Assembly: GCA_947631465.1 (NCBI GenBank)
Contig: CANRLK010000018.1
Location: 1 to 32,537 of the forward strand
Length of the DNA stretch: 32,537 nt
Direction: 5' to 3'
From: an uncultured Clostridia bacterium
GTDB lineage: Bacteria; Bacillota; Clostridia; Christensenellales; Borkfalkiaceae
Shown: positions 6,033 to 13,460 of the stretch, piece by piece
Layout of the letters: every line of letters begins with the position of its first letter
How positions within the stretch are numbered: position 1 is the first letter of the stretch
The notes under the pieces: model-generated
Seen by the model: the letters and a program-made list of their open reading frames with translations, nothing else
The model's database searches: none
Told to the model about the DNA's origin: nothing
Position numbers and translations under genes: made by a program

Positions 6033-7781
6033 ATGCGTAGAAAATGGATGTTGCTCATAACGGCGATCGTGCTCTCGCTGTGCCTCGTCTTTGCGGCGTG
6101 CGGCGGAAACCAAAGCACCTCGCAGGGCGAACAGGGCAGTCAAGGCGGCGAGCAAAGCGATCAAGGCAGTTCATCGCAAGGGAATCAAGGCGACCAAGAA
6201 AACCAGGGCGGCGGCTCACAGGGTGGAAGCCAAGGCAGCCAGGGAAACCAAGGCGGCAGTTCGCAAGGCGGAAACCAAGGCAGCCAAGGCGGCAGCTCAC
6301 AAGGCGGAAATCAAGGCGGTGGTTCTTCGCAAGGCGAGCAAGACCATGAGGACGACAAACACACTTATTTTACGGTGACGTTTGATTCCGAGGGCGGAAG
6401 CGAAGTGGCGAGCGTGCGGGTGATGGAGGGAAATCCTGTCCCCGTGCCCGTCACGCCCACGAGAGAGAATTTCGATTTTGACGGATGGTATCGCTCGGCG
6501 GACGAGGGCAGCGCGCTTTGGGATTTCGAGCGCGACCGCGTCAACAGCGATCTCACGCTCTATGCGCATTGGACGGAAAAGGCGGAAACGCAGGAAGGAA
6601 CGGAGACGCTTACCTATGAGACAAACAGCGAGGGTGCGATCGTGACGGGAGATGAAGGGCAAGCGGCGAACATCGTCATTCCCGAGGTTCATGAGGGACG
6701 GCCCGTCGTCGGCATCGCCGACAGTGCGTTCGCCTATTCGAGGCGCACTTCGGACATTCTCTCGGTGACCATTCCCGACAGCGTGAAGACGATCGGCAAG
6801 AACGCATTCCACAACCAAGACGCGCTCGTCGAAGTGGAGATCGGCACGGAAAGCGAGCTCGAAAGCATTGGCAACAACGCCTTTTCGGGGAACAGTGCGC
6901 TCAAATCCATCTATTTGCCCGCGGGGCTTACTGCGCTCGGCGACGACGTATTCAATAACTGCGGCGGGCTGGATTCGATCACCGTTGCAAGCGAGAACGC
7001 CCGCTATTCGGGCGAAGGAGATTGCCTCATCGACCTTACAACGCATACCCTTCTTCGCGGGAGCAACCATAGCGTCATTCCCGAAACGGTGCAAACGATC
7101 GGCGTGGCGGCATTCCGCGAAGCGACCCTGAAAACGCTCGAAATCCCGACGTCTGTAACTGCGATCGAAAAGTATGCCATTCAAAACAGTGCGATCGAGA
7201 AGGTCGTATATGAAGGCACGACGCAGGCGTGGGATTCGGTCGTCAAGTCGCCCTATTGGAACATGGGCAAGAAGGACGTGAAGATCGTCTGTTCGGATAC
7301 GGTCGAGACAAGTCATGTTCTCGTCGCGTACTTCTCCTGTACGGGCAATACCGAGAAGATCGCGGAGTACATCGCGGAAGCGACGGGCGGAACGCTCTAT
7401 GAGATCACGCCTGAGCAGCCGTACACGGCGCAGGATCTCAACTACAATCAGTCGGGCAGCCGCGCGAACGAAGAGCAGAACGACCCGAACGCCCGCCCCG
7501 CGATTCAAGGCAGCGTCGATAACATGTCGCAATACGATGTCGTGTATCTTGGCTATCCGATTTGGTGGGGAAAAGCGCCCAAAATTATTGATACGTTCCT
7601 TGAAAGCTACGATTTTTCAGGCAAGACGATCATCCCGTTCTGCACGTCGGGGAGCAGTGGAATTGCCGCAAGCATTCCCGATATCCAAGCCCTTGCAAGT
7701 GATGCGACTTGGATGGACGGGAAGCGGTTTTCTGGCTCGGCGAAACAGAGCGAAGTGGAGAGCTGGGTGGAAGGTTTATAA
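6033..7781 (+). CDS. Surface lipoprotein: Gln/Gly linker, InlB repeat, leucine-rich repeats, C-terminal flavodoxin
   Basis: 582 residues. Signal peptide with lipobox-like VFAAC (Cys 23); a linker of residues 24-105 built almost only of Gln, Gly and Ser; an InlB/Listeria-Bacteroides repeat at about 110-182 (FTVTFDSEGGSEV ... FDGWYRS ... LYAHW); BspA-type leucine-rich repeats at about 190-425 (SVTIPDSVKTIGKNAF, SIYLPAGLTALGDDVF); then a complete flavodoxin at about 428-582 with FSCTGNTEK and FCTSGSSGIA. The flavodoxin is a close paralogue of the preceding gene, so a duplication followed by fusion to an adhesin-like scaffold is likely. The ATG follows AAGGAG; an earlier in-frame ATG at 5988 has no ribosome binding site. 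It is the last gene of the operon; a strong terminator follows at 7810. Confidence 0.9.
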   Translation: MRRKWMLLITAIVLSLCLVFAACGGNQSTSQGEQGSQGGEQSDQGSSSQGNQGDQENQGGGSQGGSQGSQGNQGGSSQGGNQGSQGGSSQGGNQGGGSSQGEQDHEDDKHTYFTVTFDSEGGSEVASVRVMEGNPVPVPVTPTRENFDFDGWYRSADEGSALWDFERDRVNSDLTLYAHWTEKAETQEGTETLTYETNSEGAIVTGDEGQAANIVIPEVHEGRPVVGIADSAFAYSRRTSDILSVTIPDSVKTIGKNAFHNQDALVEVEIGTESELESIGNNAFSGNSALKSIYLPAGLTALGDDVFNNCGGLDSITVASENARYSGEGDCLIDLTTHTLLRGSNHSVIPETVQTIGVAAFREATLKTLEIPTSVTAIEKYAIQNSAIEKVVYEGTTQAWDSVVKSPYWNMGKKDVKIVCSDTVETSHVLVAYFSCTGNTEKIAEYIAEATGGTLYEITPEQPYTAQDLNYNQSGSRANEEQNDPNARPAIQGSVDNMSQYDVVYLGYPIWWGKAPKIIDTFLESYDFSGKTIIPFCTSGSSGIAASIPDIQALASDATWMDGKRFSGSAKQSEVESWVEGL

Positions 7782-7809
7782 GATGTAGGACGGAAAAACA
7801 GCAAATTGG

Positions 7810-7850
7810 GCGGCGCGCCGAAGTCTCCTTCGGCGCGCCGCTTATATTTT
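7810..7850 (+). terminator. Intrinsic terminator of the redox operon
   Basis: A perfect 14-bp GC-rich stem (7810-7823 with 7828-7841), a 4-base loop, then ttatattttt. It ends the operon 3741-7781. Confidence 0.9.
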
Positions 7851-7864
7851 TGTAATAAGCGCAA

Positions 7865-7903
7865 AAATTTGTACATGGATTAGTCTAATCCATGTACAAA
7901 TTT
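7865..7903. repeat. 39-bp perfect palindrome, first of a pair
   Basis: 19-bp arms around a single central T at 7884. Its core CATGGATTAG-T-CTAATCCATG is shared with the palindrome at 8001-8041. On the minus strand it runs into a TTTTT tract, so it could end minus-strand transcription. Confidence 0.85.
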
Positions 7904-7909
7904 GAGTTC

Positions 7910-7938
7910 ATTCTATCACTTTTTCCTGCGTTTGTCAA
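7910..7938 (-). promoter_or_regulatory. Minus-strand promoter aimed at the first palindrome
   Basis: TTGACA (7938-7933), 17-bp spacer and TAGAAT (7915-7910). Transcription would start near 7903, the very edge of the palindrome, so the product might be a short hairpin RNA, or the palindrome might be an operator at the start site. No minus-strand gene follows. Confidence 0.55.
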
Positions 7939-8000
7939 GAAAATTTCAGGTAAAAATAAAATTATTTCAGTCTCCTTCTGATTTTATGCGGAAATCTCCT

Positions 8001-8041
8001 GGAAAATGTTCATGGATTAGACTAATCTATGAACATTTTCC
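8001..8041 (+). repeat. 41-bp palindrome, second of a pair, terminator-like
   Basis: 20-bp arms with one G-T mismatch around a central A at 8021. It is followed on the plus strand by attttttat, so it can act as an intrinsic terminator just upstream of the pilin-like gene. The core matches the palindrome at 7865-7903. Confidence 0.8.
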
Positions 8042-8120
8042 ATTTTTTATGCACCGATATAAATGCCATTTTCGTCCCGATGGCAGGTATATAAAAAATC
8101 TATTTTAGAAGGAGAAATGT

Positions 8121-8570
8121 ATGTTAAACAGAAAAAACAAAAAGGGCTTTACCCTTGCAGAACTCTTGATCGTCGTCGCGATCATCGCCGTCCTCGTCGC
8201 GATTGCAATACCGATCTTTGTGGGATCGTTGGACGATGCAAAAGAGGCTACAAAGAATGCTAATATTCGTGCTGTGCGCAGTGCTGCCGCAGTTGCGATT
8301 TTGAAAGACGCGAACTACGAAGCGCATAAAGAGAATGGGTGGACTGCTACTGCATGTATCACAAAGAACGGGGAGATTAAGGGATTAAAAGTTACAAAAA
8401 ATGCGACAGCAACAACAGATACAATTACACAGTGCGTGGAAAAGGATAAAGATCATACATGTAGTTGCGAGGAGACAGGTGAGGGTGGAAATTGCAACTG
8501 TGAATATATGGTAACCGTTTATGTTTCCGCACTTGATTTGGATTCGGTTGGTGAAGCAATCGTAAAATAA
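8121..8570 (+). CDS. Type IV pilin-like protein with a cysteine-rich C-terminus
   Basis: 149 residues. The N-terminus is a class III signal: short basic leader MLNRKNKKG, then FTLAELLIVVAIIAVLVAIA, with prepilin peptidase cutting after the Gly and the Glu at mature position 5. The globular part carries six cysteines in an unusual setting: ACI, QCV, then CSC and CNC near residues 116-135. These could form disulfides or bind metal. An AGAAGGAG ribosome binding site lies six bases before the ATG. No pilus assembly genes (pilB, pilC, pilD) are nearby, so it is an orphan that must use machinery coded elsewhere. A small TGCCAT/ATGGCA hairpin precedes it near 8062-8084. Confidence 0.88.
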   Translation: MLNRKNKKGFTLAELLIVVAIIAVLVAIAIPIFVGSLDDAKEATKNANIRAVRSAAAVAILKDANYEAHKENGWTATACITKNGEIKGLKVTKNATATTDTITQCVEKDKDHTCSCEETGEGGNCNCEYMVTVYVSALDLDSVGEAIVK

Positions 8571-8658
8571 AATTTACCATTATAAATAGCAAGCAACACA
8601 GTGAAGAGATTCATTGTGAATGCACGTTTGGAATCGACAGGGATGTAAGGTTTCAAAC

Positions 8659-8690
8659 GAGGGCGAGGCTTTTCCGCTCTCTTTATTCTT
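8659..8690 (+). terminator. Possible terminator after the pilin-like gene
   Basis: GAGGGCG (8659-8665) pairs with CGCTCTC (8675-8681) with one G-T pair, followed by tttattctttt. Confidence 0.5.
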
Positions 8691-8720
8691 TTCAACAGGC
8701 GTAAAAGTTCTTGCCCCAAA

Positions 8721-8760
8721 AAGCCGTCCGACCTTCGGACGGCTTAAATTTTATTTTTTT
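8721..8760. terminator. Bidirectional intrinsic terminator
   Basis: AAGCCGTCCGA (8721-8731) pairs perfectly with 8735-8745. A T-rich tract to 8760 follows on the plus strand and TTTTT on the minus strand, so it can serve both the pilin-like gene and the minus-strand PHP gene. Confidence 0.85.
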
Positions 8761-8764
8761 GATG

Positions 8765-8870
8765 AGTTGCAAGCCCCCGCCCCTAATCTCGGCTCTCCCT
8801 CTAAGGGGACAGCAAGGGAAAGAAGTGCGCAAAAGCTCGTACTTTTCCCTCCAAGGGGACAGCAAGCGCC
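8765..8870. repeat. Class II fragments (CCCTC...AGGGGACAGCAAG), two units
   Basis: Two copies of the end module ccctctaaggggacagcaag / ccctccaaggggacagcaag, about 50 bp apart, without the long stem-loop cargo. Confidence 0.55.
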
Positions 8871-8874
8871 CCAA

Positions 8875-9732
8875 CTAAATGTGATACACATGCTTGCAGG
8901 CGTTCGGCAGGGTGATCTCATCATACGGAATGGTCGCGGCGTCGCAGCAGACCTGCCCAAGCGGAATGGTCTTGTTCTTGCCGTGATAATCGCTCCCGCA
9001 CGAGACAAGAAGACCGCTCCCCAATGCAAGTTCGTGCAGTGCGGCGCACTCCCGCGCAGAATAGATCGAATACCAACATTCAAGCCCCTTTAACCCATAA
9101 CCGCGGAATCTTTCCAAGCGCTTTTTCACCGTCTCAAACGGATACTCCCGATTTTCGCCCAAGGGGTGGGCATAGACCGTCAAAGCATCCGTATCATTGA
9201 GCCCCTCGATCACCTCGCGCGACGTAAGTTTCAAGCTCGGAAACCGTATTTCAAGGTACGTTCTTATCGCTTCTCCTATTGTTTTCGCGTACCCCATCTC
9301 GACCAAAAATCCCGCGATCATCGGCTTATTCGGATTCGGGCTCTCTTCGATCTTTTTCATCCGCTCATCGTTGAACGTGATCCCGTGCTCCTTCTTTAAA
9401 TGCGCCAAAAGCCGTTCGATGCGCTCCCGCCGCAGCGCCTGTCCCCGTGCGACGAACTCGTTCACCCGTTCGTCCTCGGGATCGAAATCATATGCAAGGA
9501 TATGCACGTCATTCCCGTCGTCATCGGTAGAAAACTCGATTCCCGTGATAAACAGCCCCGAATCTCCTTCTCCCTTGTTTTTCAAACTCTTCACGAGAGC
9601 TTTGCACCCTTCCGTCGTGTCGTGATCGGTGAGCGCAAAGCAGTAGATCCCGCGCCGACGGTTGTTCTCGACAAGCTCTTCCAAGCTGTCCGTGCCGTCA
9701 GAATATACTGAATGTTGATGAAGATCGATCAT
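8875..9732 (-). CDS. PHP-domain phosphoesterase (YciV/TrpH-like)
   Basis: 285 residues. The PHP metal site is visible: DLHQHSVYSDGT at residues 3-14, ALTDHDTTEG near 33-42, E66 in TGIEFS, HILAYDF, a histidine in VYAHPLGE and CGSDYHGKN near the C-terminus. A helical insert lies in the middle, as in the YciV/TrpH branch. Members of that branch hydrolyse nucleoside 3',5'-bisphosphates or trim the 5' ends of RNA. The start ATG has AAGGAGAGG upstream. It follows the metallophosphatase gene by 25 bases on the same strand, so the two are likely an operon; both are hydrolases of phosphate esters in the cytoplasm. The exact substrate is inference. Confidence 0.9.
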   Translation of the reverse strand: MIDLHQHSVYSDGTDSLEELVENNRRRGIYCFALTDHDTTEGCKALVKSLKNKGEGDSGLFITGIEFSTDDDGNDVHILAYDFDPEDERVNEFVARGQALRRERIERLLAHLKKEHGITFNDERMKKIEESPNPNKPMIAGFLVEMGYAKTIGEAIRTYLEIRFPSLKLTSREVIEGLNDTDALTVYAHPLGENREYPFETVKKRLERFRGYGLKGLECWYSIYSARECAALHELALGSGLLVSCGSDYHGKNKTIPLGQVCCDAATIPYDEITLPNACKHVYHI

Positions 9733-9757
9733 CGTCCTCTCCTTGATGAAAAATTTT

Positions 9758-10444
9758 TTATCTCTCGCGCGAAACGTAGAATGTCTCGCAGGTCTCGACG
9801 CAAAAACAGCCCAAAATGCCGCTCAACCAAGTCCCCGTGTCGAGATGGACCTTATAAAAATCGGCGACCTTGTCTCCTTTCGCGCCCTCGCGGGGATAGC
9901 ATATGATCTTGGGTGCAAGTCCCAAATTGATCGTCGGCGTGTGTCCGAAAAAGACGCACTTCCCCGCCTTCGGCAAGACCCAAGGGTCTTTGAAGGTCCT
10001 ATCATAGACGAGCTGTTCGCACGTTGCCAAGTCAAGCGGCAGCATGTGCCCGTCTTTTGTGAGCGGCACGCCCGCATGAACGCAGAGAAAGTCGTCCGTC
10101 TCGTGAAAATACGGGAGCGATTCCAGCCTGTCCACCGTGTCCCAATCGAGCAGATCGCCTTCGTCGGGGAAATACCGTTGGAGCTTTTCCAAGACGAGAG
10201 AAAAATCGCGCGCGTCCCGCATGAGCGACCAATAATACTTCAAGAAGTTGTATTCATGATTGCCCGCAAGGAGCACTGCGTTTTGCATGGAAAAGAGGAG
10301 CTTCAAAAGGCGCACGGAATGCCGCCCTTTTTCGATCATGTCCCCGCAGGAGATGAGCGTATCGCCGCAAGAGAACTTCACTTTCTCCATGAGCCGCAAA
10401 AAGAGCTCGTATTCGCCGTGAACGTCGGATAGAATGTAGGTCAT
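9758..10444 (-). CDS. Calcineurin-like metallophosphatase (ApaH/PrpE type)
   Basis: 228 residues from the ATG at 10444. All motifs of the PPP-type fold are present: SDVHGEYE (residues 6-13), GDMIEKGRHS, AGNHEYN, CVHAGVP and FFGHTPT. These bind two metal ions. Relatives include diadenosine tetraphosphatases and protein serine/threonine phosphatases; the size and the single-domain build suit either. The start was chosen by homology, since the motif begins right after it; an in-frame ATG at 10495 adds 17 residues without a good ribosome binding site. A short frame at 10511-10449 ends four bases before the ATG and may couple translation. It probably shares a transcript with the PHP gene. Confidence 0.88.
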   Translation of the reverse strand: MTYILSDVHGEYELFLRLMEKVKFSCGDTLISCGDMIEKGRHSVRLLKLLFSMQNAVLLAGNHEYNFLKYYWSLMRDARDFSLVLEKLQRYFPDEGDLLDWDTVDRLESLPYFHETDDFLCVHAGVPLTKDGHMLPLDLATCEQLVYDRTFKDPWVLPKAGKCVFFGHTPTINLGLAPKIICYPREGAKGDKVADFYKVHLDTGTWLSGILGCFCVETCETFYVSRER

Positions 10445-10448
10445 ATCG

Positions 10449-10511
10449 TCATTTCTTTTGCGTGAAAGAGGAAACGAGACAAAACGTATATGCAAAATTC
10501 GCCCGTTTCAT
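10449..10511 (-). CDS. Possible 20-residue leader peptide before the phosphatase
   Basis: An ATG four bases after the -10 box (10521-10516) opens a frame of 20 codons that ends in TGA at 10451-10449, four bases before the phosphatase ATG. The phosphatase start itself lacks a clear Shine-Dalgarno, so re-initiation from this frame would explain its translation. It is short and may be chance. Confidence 0.3.
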   Translation of the reverse strand: MKRANFAYTFCLVSSFTQKK

Positions 10512-10515
10512 GGAT

Positions 10516-10544
10516 ATTTTATCAAAGTCGGGCGTGCCTGTCAA
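10516..10544 (-). promoter_or_regulatory. Promoter of the phosphatase/PHP operon
   Basis: Minus strand TTGACA (10544-10539), 17-bp spacer, TAAAAT (10521-10516). Confidence 0.75.
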
Positions 10545-10626
10545 ATAAAATTTATTCTCTTTTTGGGGTGTCGCTCTGACGATGACTTCATTTCAAAAAA
10601 TATATTTATTTATTTTTTTCTATCTA

Positions 10627-10655
10627 TTGACAATCTTTCCAAAAGATGCTATATT
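10627..10655 (+). promoter_or_regulatory. Promoter of the small lipoprotein, with inverted repeat in the spacer
   Basis: TTGACA (10627-10632), 17-bp spacer, TATATT (10650-10655). The spacer contains ATCTTT-cca-AAAGAT at 10633-10647, which could be an operator. Confidence 0.75.
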
Positions 10656-10685
10656 ATTATTGACATAAATAAGGAGGTTTTGAAT

Positions 10686-11234
10686 ATGAAAAAAACTTTG
10701 GTTTTTTGTTTGATTGCGTTGCTTTGTTTCGGACTCGTCGGCTGCAAAACGCAAAAGGAAGAGATCATAGAGCCCGAAAAAAGTCATGTTTCTGTGACGC
10801 TCGACGGAGAGCCGATCACATTTGATTATACTCCTTGGAGCGGATTGGATTTTGCATGGGCACCTGAGACGATTTATCTATTTTCGGAATCCACGACTGT
10901 TTCCATCGACCTTAGCAAAAGCCATGTGTTGGCGTTGGAATTTACCCATCCGCAGTTCGTCGGAGAGATCCATCTTCCCGAGATCTATCTTCGAAAGATA
11001 AATTCTACGGGGCAAAGCCGAGACGCGAGAGCCGCCATCACGGAGATGAATGCACGGGAGAACGGTCTAACGTTGAACTTGGATTTTACGAAGTTGGCGG
11101 ACGCACTCGACGCCGATCCCGAGAACGGTGGGGCGCAAGACGAGGAGGCGGATGATTGGATCTATGTTTTCCCCTTGACGCTCTATTGGTTGCAACATAG
11201 TCAAGCGCATATTTATATTTCGTTTTATGCGTAA
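10686..11234 (+). CDS. Small lipoprotein of unknown function
   Basis: 182 residues. A lipoprotein signal MKKTLVFCLIALLCFGLVGC with lipobox LVGC (Cys 20) is followed by a charged spacer (KTQKEEIIEPEK) and a domain rich in beta-type segments (HVSVTLDGEPITFDYT, STTVSIDLSKSHVLALEF, GEIHLPEIYLRKI). An acidic patch (DADPENGGAQDEEADD) lies near the end. I do not recognise the family. AAGGAGG, the strongest ribosome binding site type in the window, sits nine bases before the ATG, and the promoter is close to consensus, so it may be well expressed. It is transcribed alone, divergent from the phosphatase operon. Confidence 0.85.
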   Translation: MKKTLVFCLIALLCFGLVGCKTQKEEIIEPEKSHVSVTLDGEPITFDYTPWSGLDFAWAPETIYLFSESTTVSIDLSKSHVLALEFTHPQFVGEIHLPEIYLRKINSTGQSRDARAAITEMNARENGLTLNLDFTKLADALDADPENGGAQDEEADDWIYVFPLTLYWLQHSQAHIYISFYA

Positions 11235-11300
11235 AGATCTGTTTTAACGAAATGCTTTTTCTCCTTCAATAAAAAGTTTTGCTATAAAATGTAAGGAAGT

Positions 11301-11325
11301 CCCGCATTTTTGCGGGGCACTCATT
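11301..11325 (+). terminator. Weak terminator-like hairpin after the lipoprotein gene
   Basis: CCCGCA (11301-11306) pairs with TGCGGG (11311-11316); a T-rich stretch follows a few bases later. It lies about 70 bases after the stop codon. Confidence 0.45.
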
Positions 11326-11760
11326 TTGCCGCTTGCGGCTTATTGAAAGAAAGGATTGTCTTTAAATAAGCATAAAAATTTCAAGTGAGCTCTTTTGTTT
11401 TATTTACTCTTCTTTTTTCACGCTTGAAAAATCGGAAACCCGCGTATTATCGACCCGTCGTTACTTGCAAACGAGCTTGCTGCGGCGCAAGGAGAACGCC
11501 GCAGCCCGTACTTCGCACTACGCGCTCGTGCCGCCCAAGGAATCATGACAGTAGAAAGGCGGGGCGCGTATCCAAACGCTCCTGTACTCGCCTTCGGCTC
11601 GTGCGCCGCGCATGGAAAATAATAGAATGGCGCGTCTTCTACGGCGCAGTTCGTAGCCCACTGGGCTGCCGAACAGAAGTTGCGCCGCTCCCCCCTAAGG
11701 GGAAGCCAAGGGGGGTGGGGAAACAAAAAGGCTCACGTTTTACCCAAAGGGGACAGCAAG
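11321..11760 (-). repeat. Composite repeat, inverted (class II, middle segment, class I tail)
   Basis: On the minus strand it begins with class II flanks and stem-loop (GTTCG/CGAAC and GCGGCGCA/TGCGCCGT stems near 11640-11690), goes on through the cgccccgcctttct segment and a GCTGCGGCG/CGCCGCAGC hairpin, and ends with the class I tail (TTGCCGCTTGCGGCTTATT at 11327-11345). It has the same order as 3023-3397, so the composite moved or was copied as a unit. No gene is seen here. Confidence 0.7.
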
Positions 11761-11784
11761 GAAAGAAGGGGCGCAAGGCGCGCC

Positions 11785-12096
11785 TTAAATCTCTTTTGGG
11801 TAGACTTCCAAATAAAAAGTCACGGGGCGAAAGCCGTCGTTGCAGGAGAGCATCGCGGAATGCGGGTTTTTCATCCAGCCGTCGTAAAAATTCCCGCCGC
11901 CGCGCAAGAGCTCGCGCACAAACGGCAACATCGTCTCCCACGCGCTCTCGCAAAGTCCCATTGGCCGCTCTTCGCCCGTCGCCCAAAACACATCGCCCTC
12001 ATGGACCTCGCAGGGACGCTCAATCGGGTTCTCATACGCCCTTTGCAGGTCTTGATAGTCCGCTTTCCGCAAAACTGTGATCTTGACGCGCGTCAT
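11785..12096 (-). CDS. TIGR04076 family protein
   Basis: 103 residues matching the TIGR04076 family: start MTRVKITVLRKADYQDL, a CEVHEGDVF segment, GLCESAWETMLPFVRELLRGG in the middle and the ending SCNDGFRPVTFYLEVYPKE. The family is widespread in anaerobes and has no known function; conserved cysteines hint at metal or redox chemistry. The start is the ATG with GGGGAG five to ten bases upstream; the frame is open further upstream, but that part overlaps the divergent promoters. Its own promoter lies at 12126-12154 and it is divergent from malic enzyme. An inverted repeat element follows it. Confidence 0.85.
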   Translation of the reverse strand: MTRVKITVLRKADYQDLQRAYENPIERPCEVHEGDVFWATGEERPMGLCESAWETMLPFVRELLRGGGNFYDGWMKNPHSAMLSCNDGFRPVTFYLEVYPKEI

Positions 12097-12125
12097 CTTT
12101 TTCTCCCCAAAACATATTTGCCGAT

Positions 12126-12154
12126 ATTTTATCACATCCCCGAAAAAAACGCAA
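12126..12154 (-). promoter_or_regulatory. Promoter of the TIGR04076 gene
   Basis: Minus strand TTGCGT (12154-12149), 17-bp spacer, TAAAAT (12131-12126). Confidence 0.6.
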
Positions 12155-12164
12155 GCCGCGCCGC

Positions 12165-12193
12165 TTGACCGAACCAAGATTTTCCTGTATAAT
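12165..12193 (+). promoter_or_regulatory. Promoter of malic enzyme
   Basis: TTGACC (12165-12170), 17-bp spacer, TATAAT (12188-12193). Confidence 0.8.
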
Positions 12194-12224
12194 ATTTTCA
12201 AAAGAAAACTTCAAGGAGAAACAA

Positions 12225-13394
12225 ATGAATTACAGGGAAAAATCGCTTGAAAAGCATTATGAATGGCGGGGGAAGATCGAGGTCGTTCCGCGCGTCGAGG
12301 TGGACAGCCGCGAGAAGCTGTCGCTCGCCTATACGCCCGGCGTTGCCGAACCCTGCCTTGCCATCCAAAAAAATCCCGATCTGAGCTTTTCGCTCACACG
12401 GCGTTGGAATACCGTGCCCGTCATCACAGATGGGACTGCCGTCCTGGGGCTCGGGGACATCGGACCTGAGGCGGGCATGCCTGTCATGGAGGGCAAGTGC
12501 GCCCTCTTCAAGGCGTTCGGGGGAGTGGACGCCATCCCGCTCTGCATTCGGAGCAAGGACGTTGACGAGATCGTCAGGACCATCGAATTGCTCGCGGGAT
12601 CGTTCGGCGGCATCAATTTGGAGGACATCTCCGCACCCCGCTGTTTCGAGATCGAGCGCAGGCTCATCGAGGACCTCGACATTCCCGTCTTTCACGACGA
12701 CCAGCATGGCACGGCGGTCGTGATGGCGGCGGCGCTTTTGAATGCGTTGAAGCTCGTCGGCAAGAAGATCGAGTCGGTACGCGTCGTCATCAACGGCGCA
12801 GGCGCGGCGGGCATTTCGATCGGAAAATACCTGCTTCGGCTCGGCGTGCGGGATCTTATTTTATGCGATAAGAGCGGAATGCTCTGCGAGGGCATGGCAG
12901 GCATGACGGTCGCACAGGCGGAGATCGCGAAGGTCACGAATTTACAGCGGGTGAGAGGGGATCTCGCCCTTGCGATGAAGGGCGCGGATGTGTTTATCGG
13001 CGTGTCGGCGGCGGGCTGCGTAAGCCGCGAGATGGTCAAGTCGATGGCGGCGCGCGCGATCGTGTTCGCCTGCGCCAATCCCACGCCCGAGATCTCCCGC
13101 GAGGACGCACTCGACGCGGGTGCGGCGGTGGTCGGGACGGGCTCGTCGGAAAAGCCCAACCAGATCAACAACGTCTTGGTGTTCCCGGGACTTTTTCGCG
13201 GTGCGCTCGACGTGAGAGCGAAGAAGGTCAGTTTCGAGATGATGCAGGCGGCGTCCCGCGCGATCGCGGACTGCGCGGGGAGCGAACTCTCCTTCGATAA
13301 GATCTTGCCCTACGCCTTTGATCTATCCGCCCATCAAGCGGTGGCGGCGGCGGTGAGCGAAGCCGCGCTCAAAACGGGGAACGTTCATAAATAA
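12225..13394 (+). CDS. Malic enzyme (short, NAD(P)-dependent form)
   Basis: 389 residues, the usual length of short bacterial malic enzymes without the phosphotransacetylase-like tail. It oxidatively decarboxylates malate to pyruvate and CO2 with reduction of NAD(P), in the cytoplasm. Visible motifs are SLAYTPGVAEPC with the likely catalytic Tyr 36, EGKCALFKAFGGVDAIPLC with likely catalytic Lys 91, FHDDQHGT with metal-binding Asp 158-159, the nucleotide fold GAGAAG (191-196) and the late ACANPTPEI. Cofactor preference cannot be read safely. The ATG follows AAGGAG and a near-consensus promoter. It is transcribed alone, divergent from the TIGR04076 gene. Confidence 0.95.
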   Translation: MNYREKSLEKHYEWRGKIEVVPRVEVDSREKLSLAYTPGVAEPCLAIQKNPDLSFSLTRRWNTVPVITDGTAVLGLGDIGPEAGMPVMEGKCALFKAFGGVDAIPLCIRSKDVDEIVRTIELLAGSFGGINLEDISAPRCFEIERRLIEDLDIPVFHDDQHGTAVVMAAALLNALKLVGKKIESVRVVINGAGAAGISIGKYLLRLGVRDLILCDKSGMLCEGMAGMTVAQAEIAKVTNLQRVRGDLALAMKGADVFIGVSAAGCVSREMVKSMAARAIVFACANPTPEISREDALDAGAAVVGTGSSEKPNQINNVLVFPGLFRGALDVRAKKVSFEMMQAASRAIADCAGSELSFDKILPYAFDLSAHQAVAAAVSEAALKTGNVHK

Positions 13395-13422
13395 AAGCTC
13401 GCTTGTTTCACATGCCCATTTT

Positions 13423-13451
13423 CGGCGCGCCGAATGATCCTCGGCGCGCCG
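13423..13451 (+). terminator. GC-rich hairpin after malic enzyme
   Basis: CGGCGCGCCGA (13423-13433) pairs with TCGGCGCGCCG (13441-13451). The sequence is close to the terminator at 7810-7841, but only a short tcctctt follows, so termination may be partial. Confidence 0.5.
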
Positions 13452-13460
13452 TCCTCTTAC

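Noticed and set aside
6297-7532. 411-codon minus-strand frame
   Set aside because: Antisense to the flavodoxin-fusion lipoprotein; no motifs and a typical Arg/Asp-rich shadow composition.
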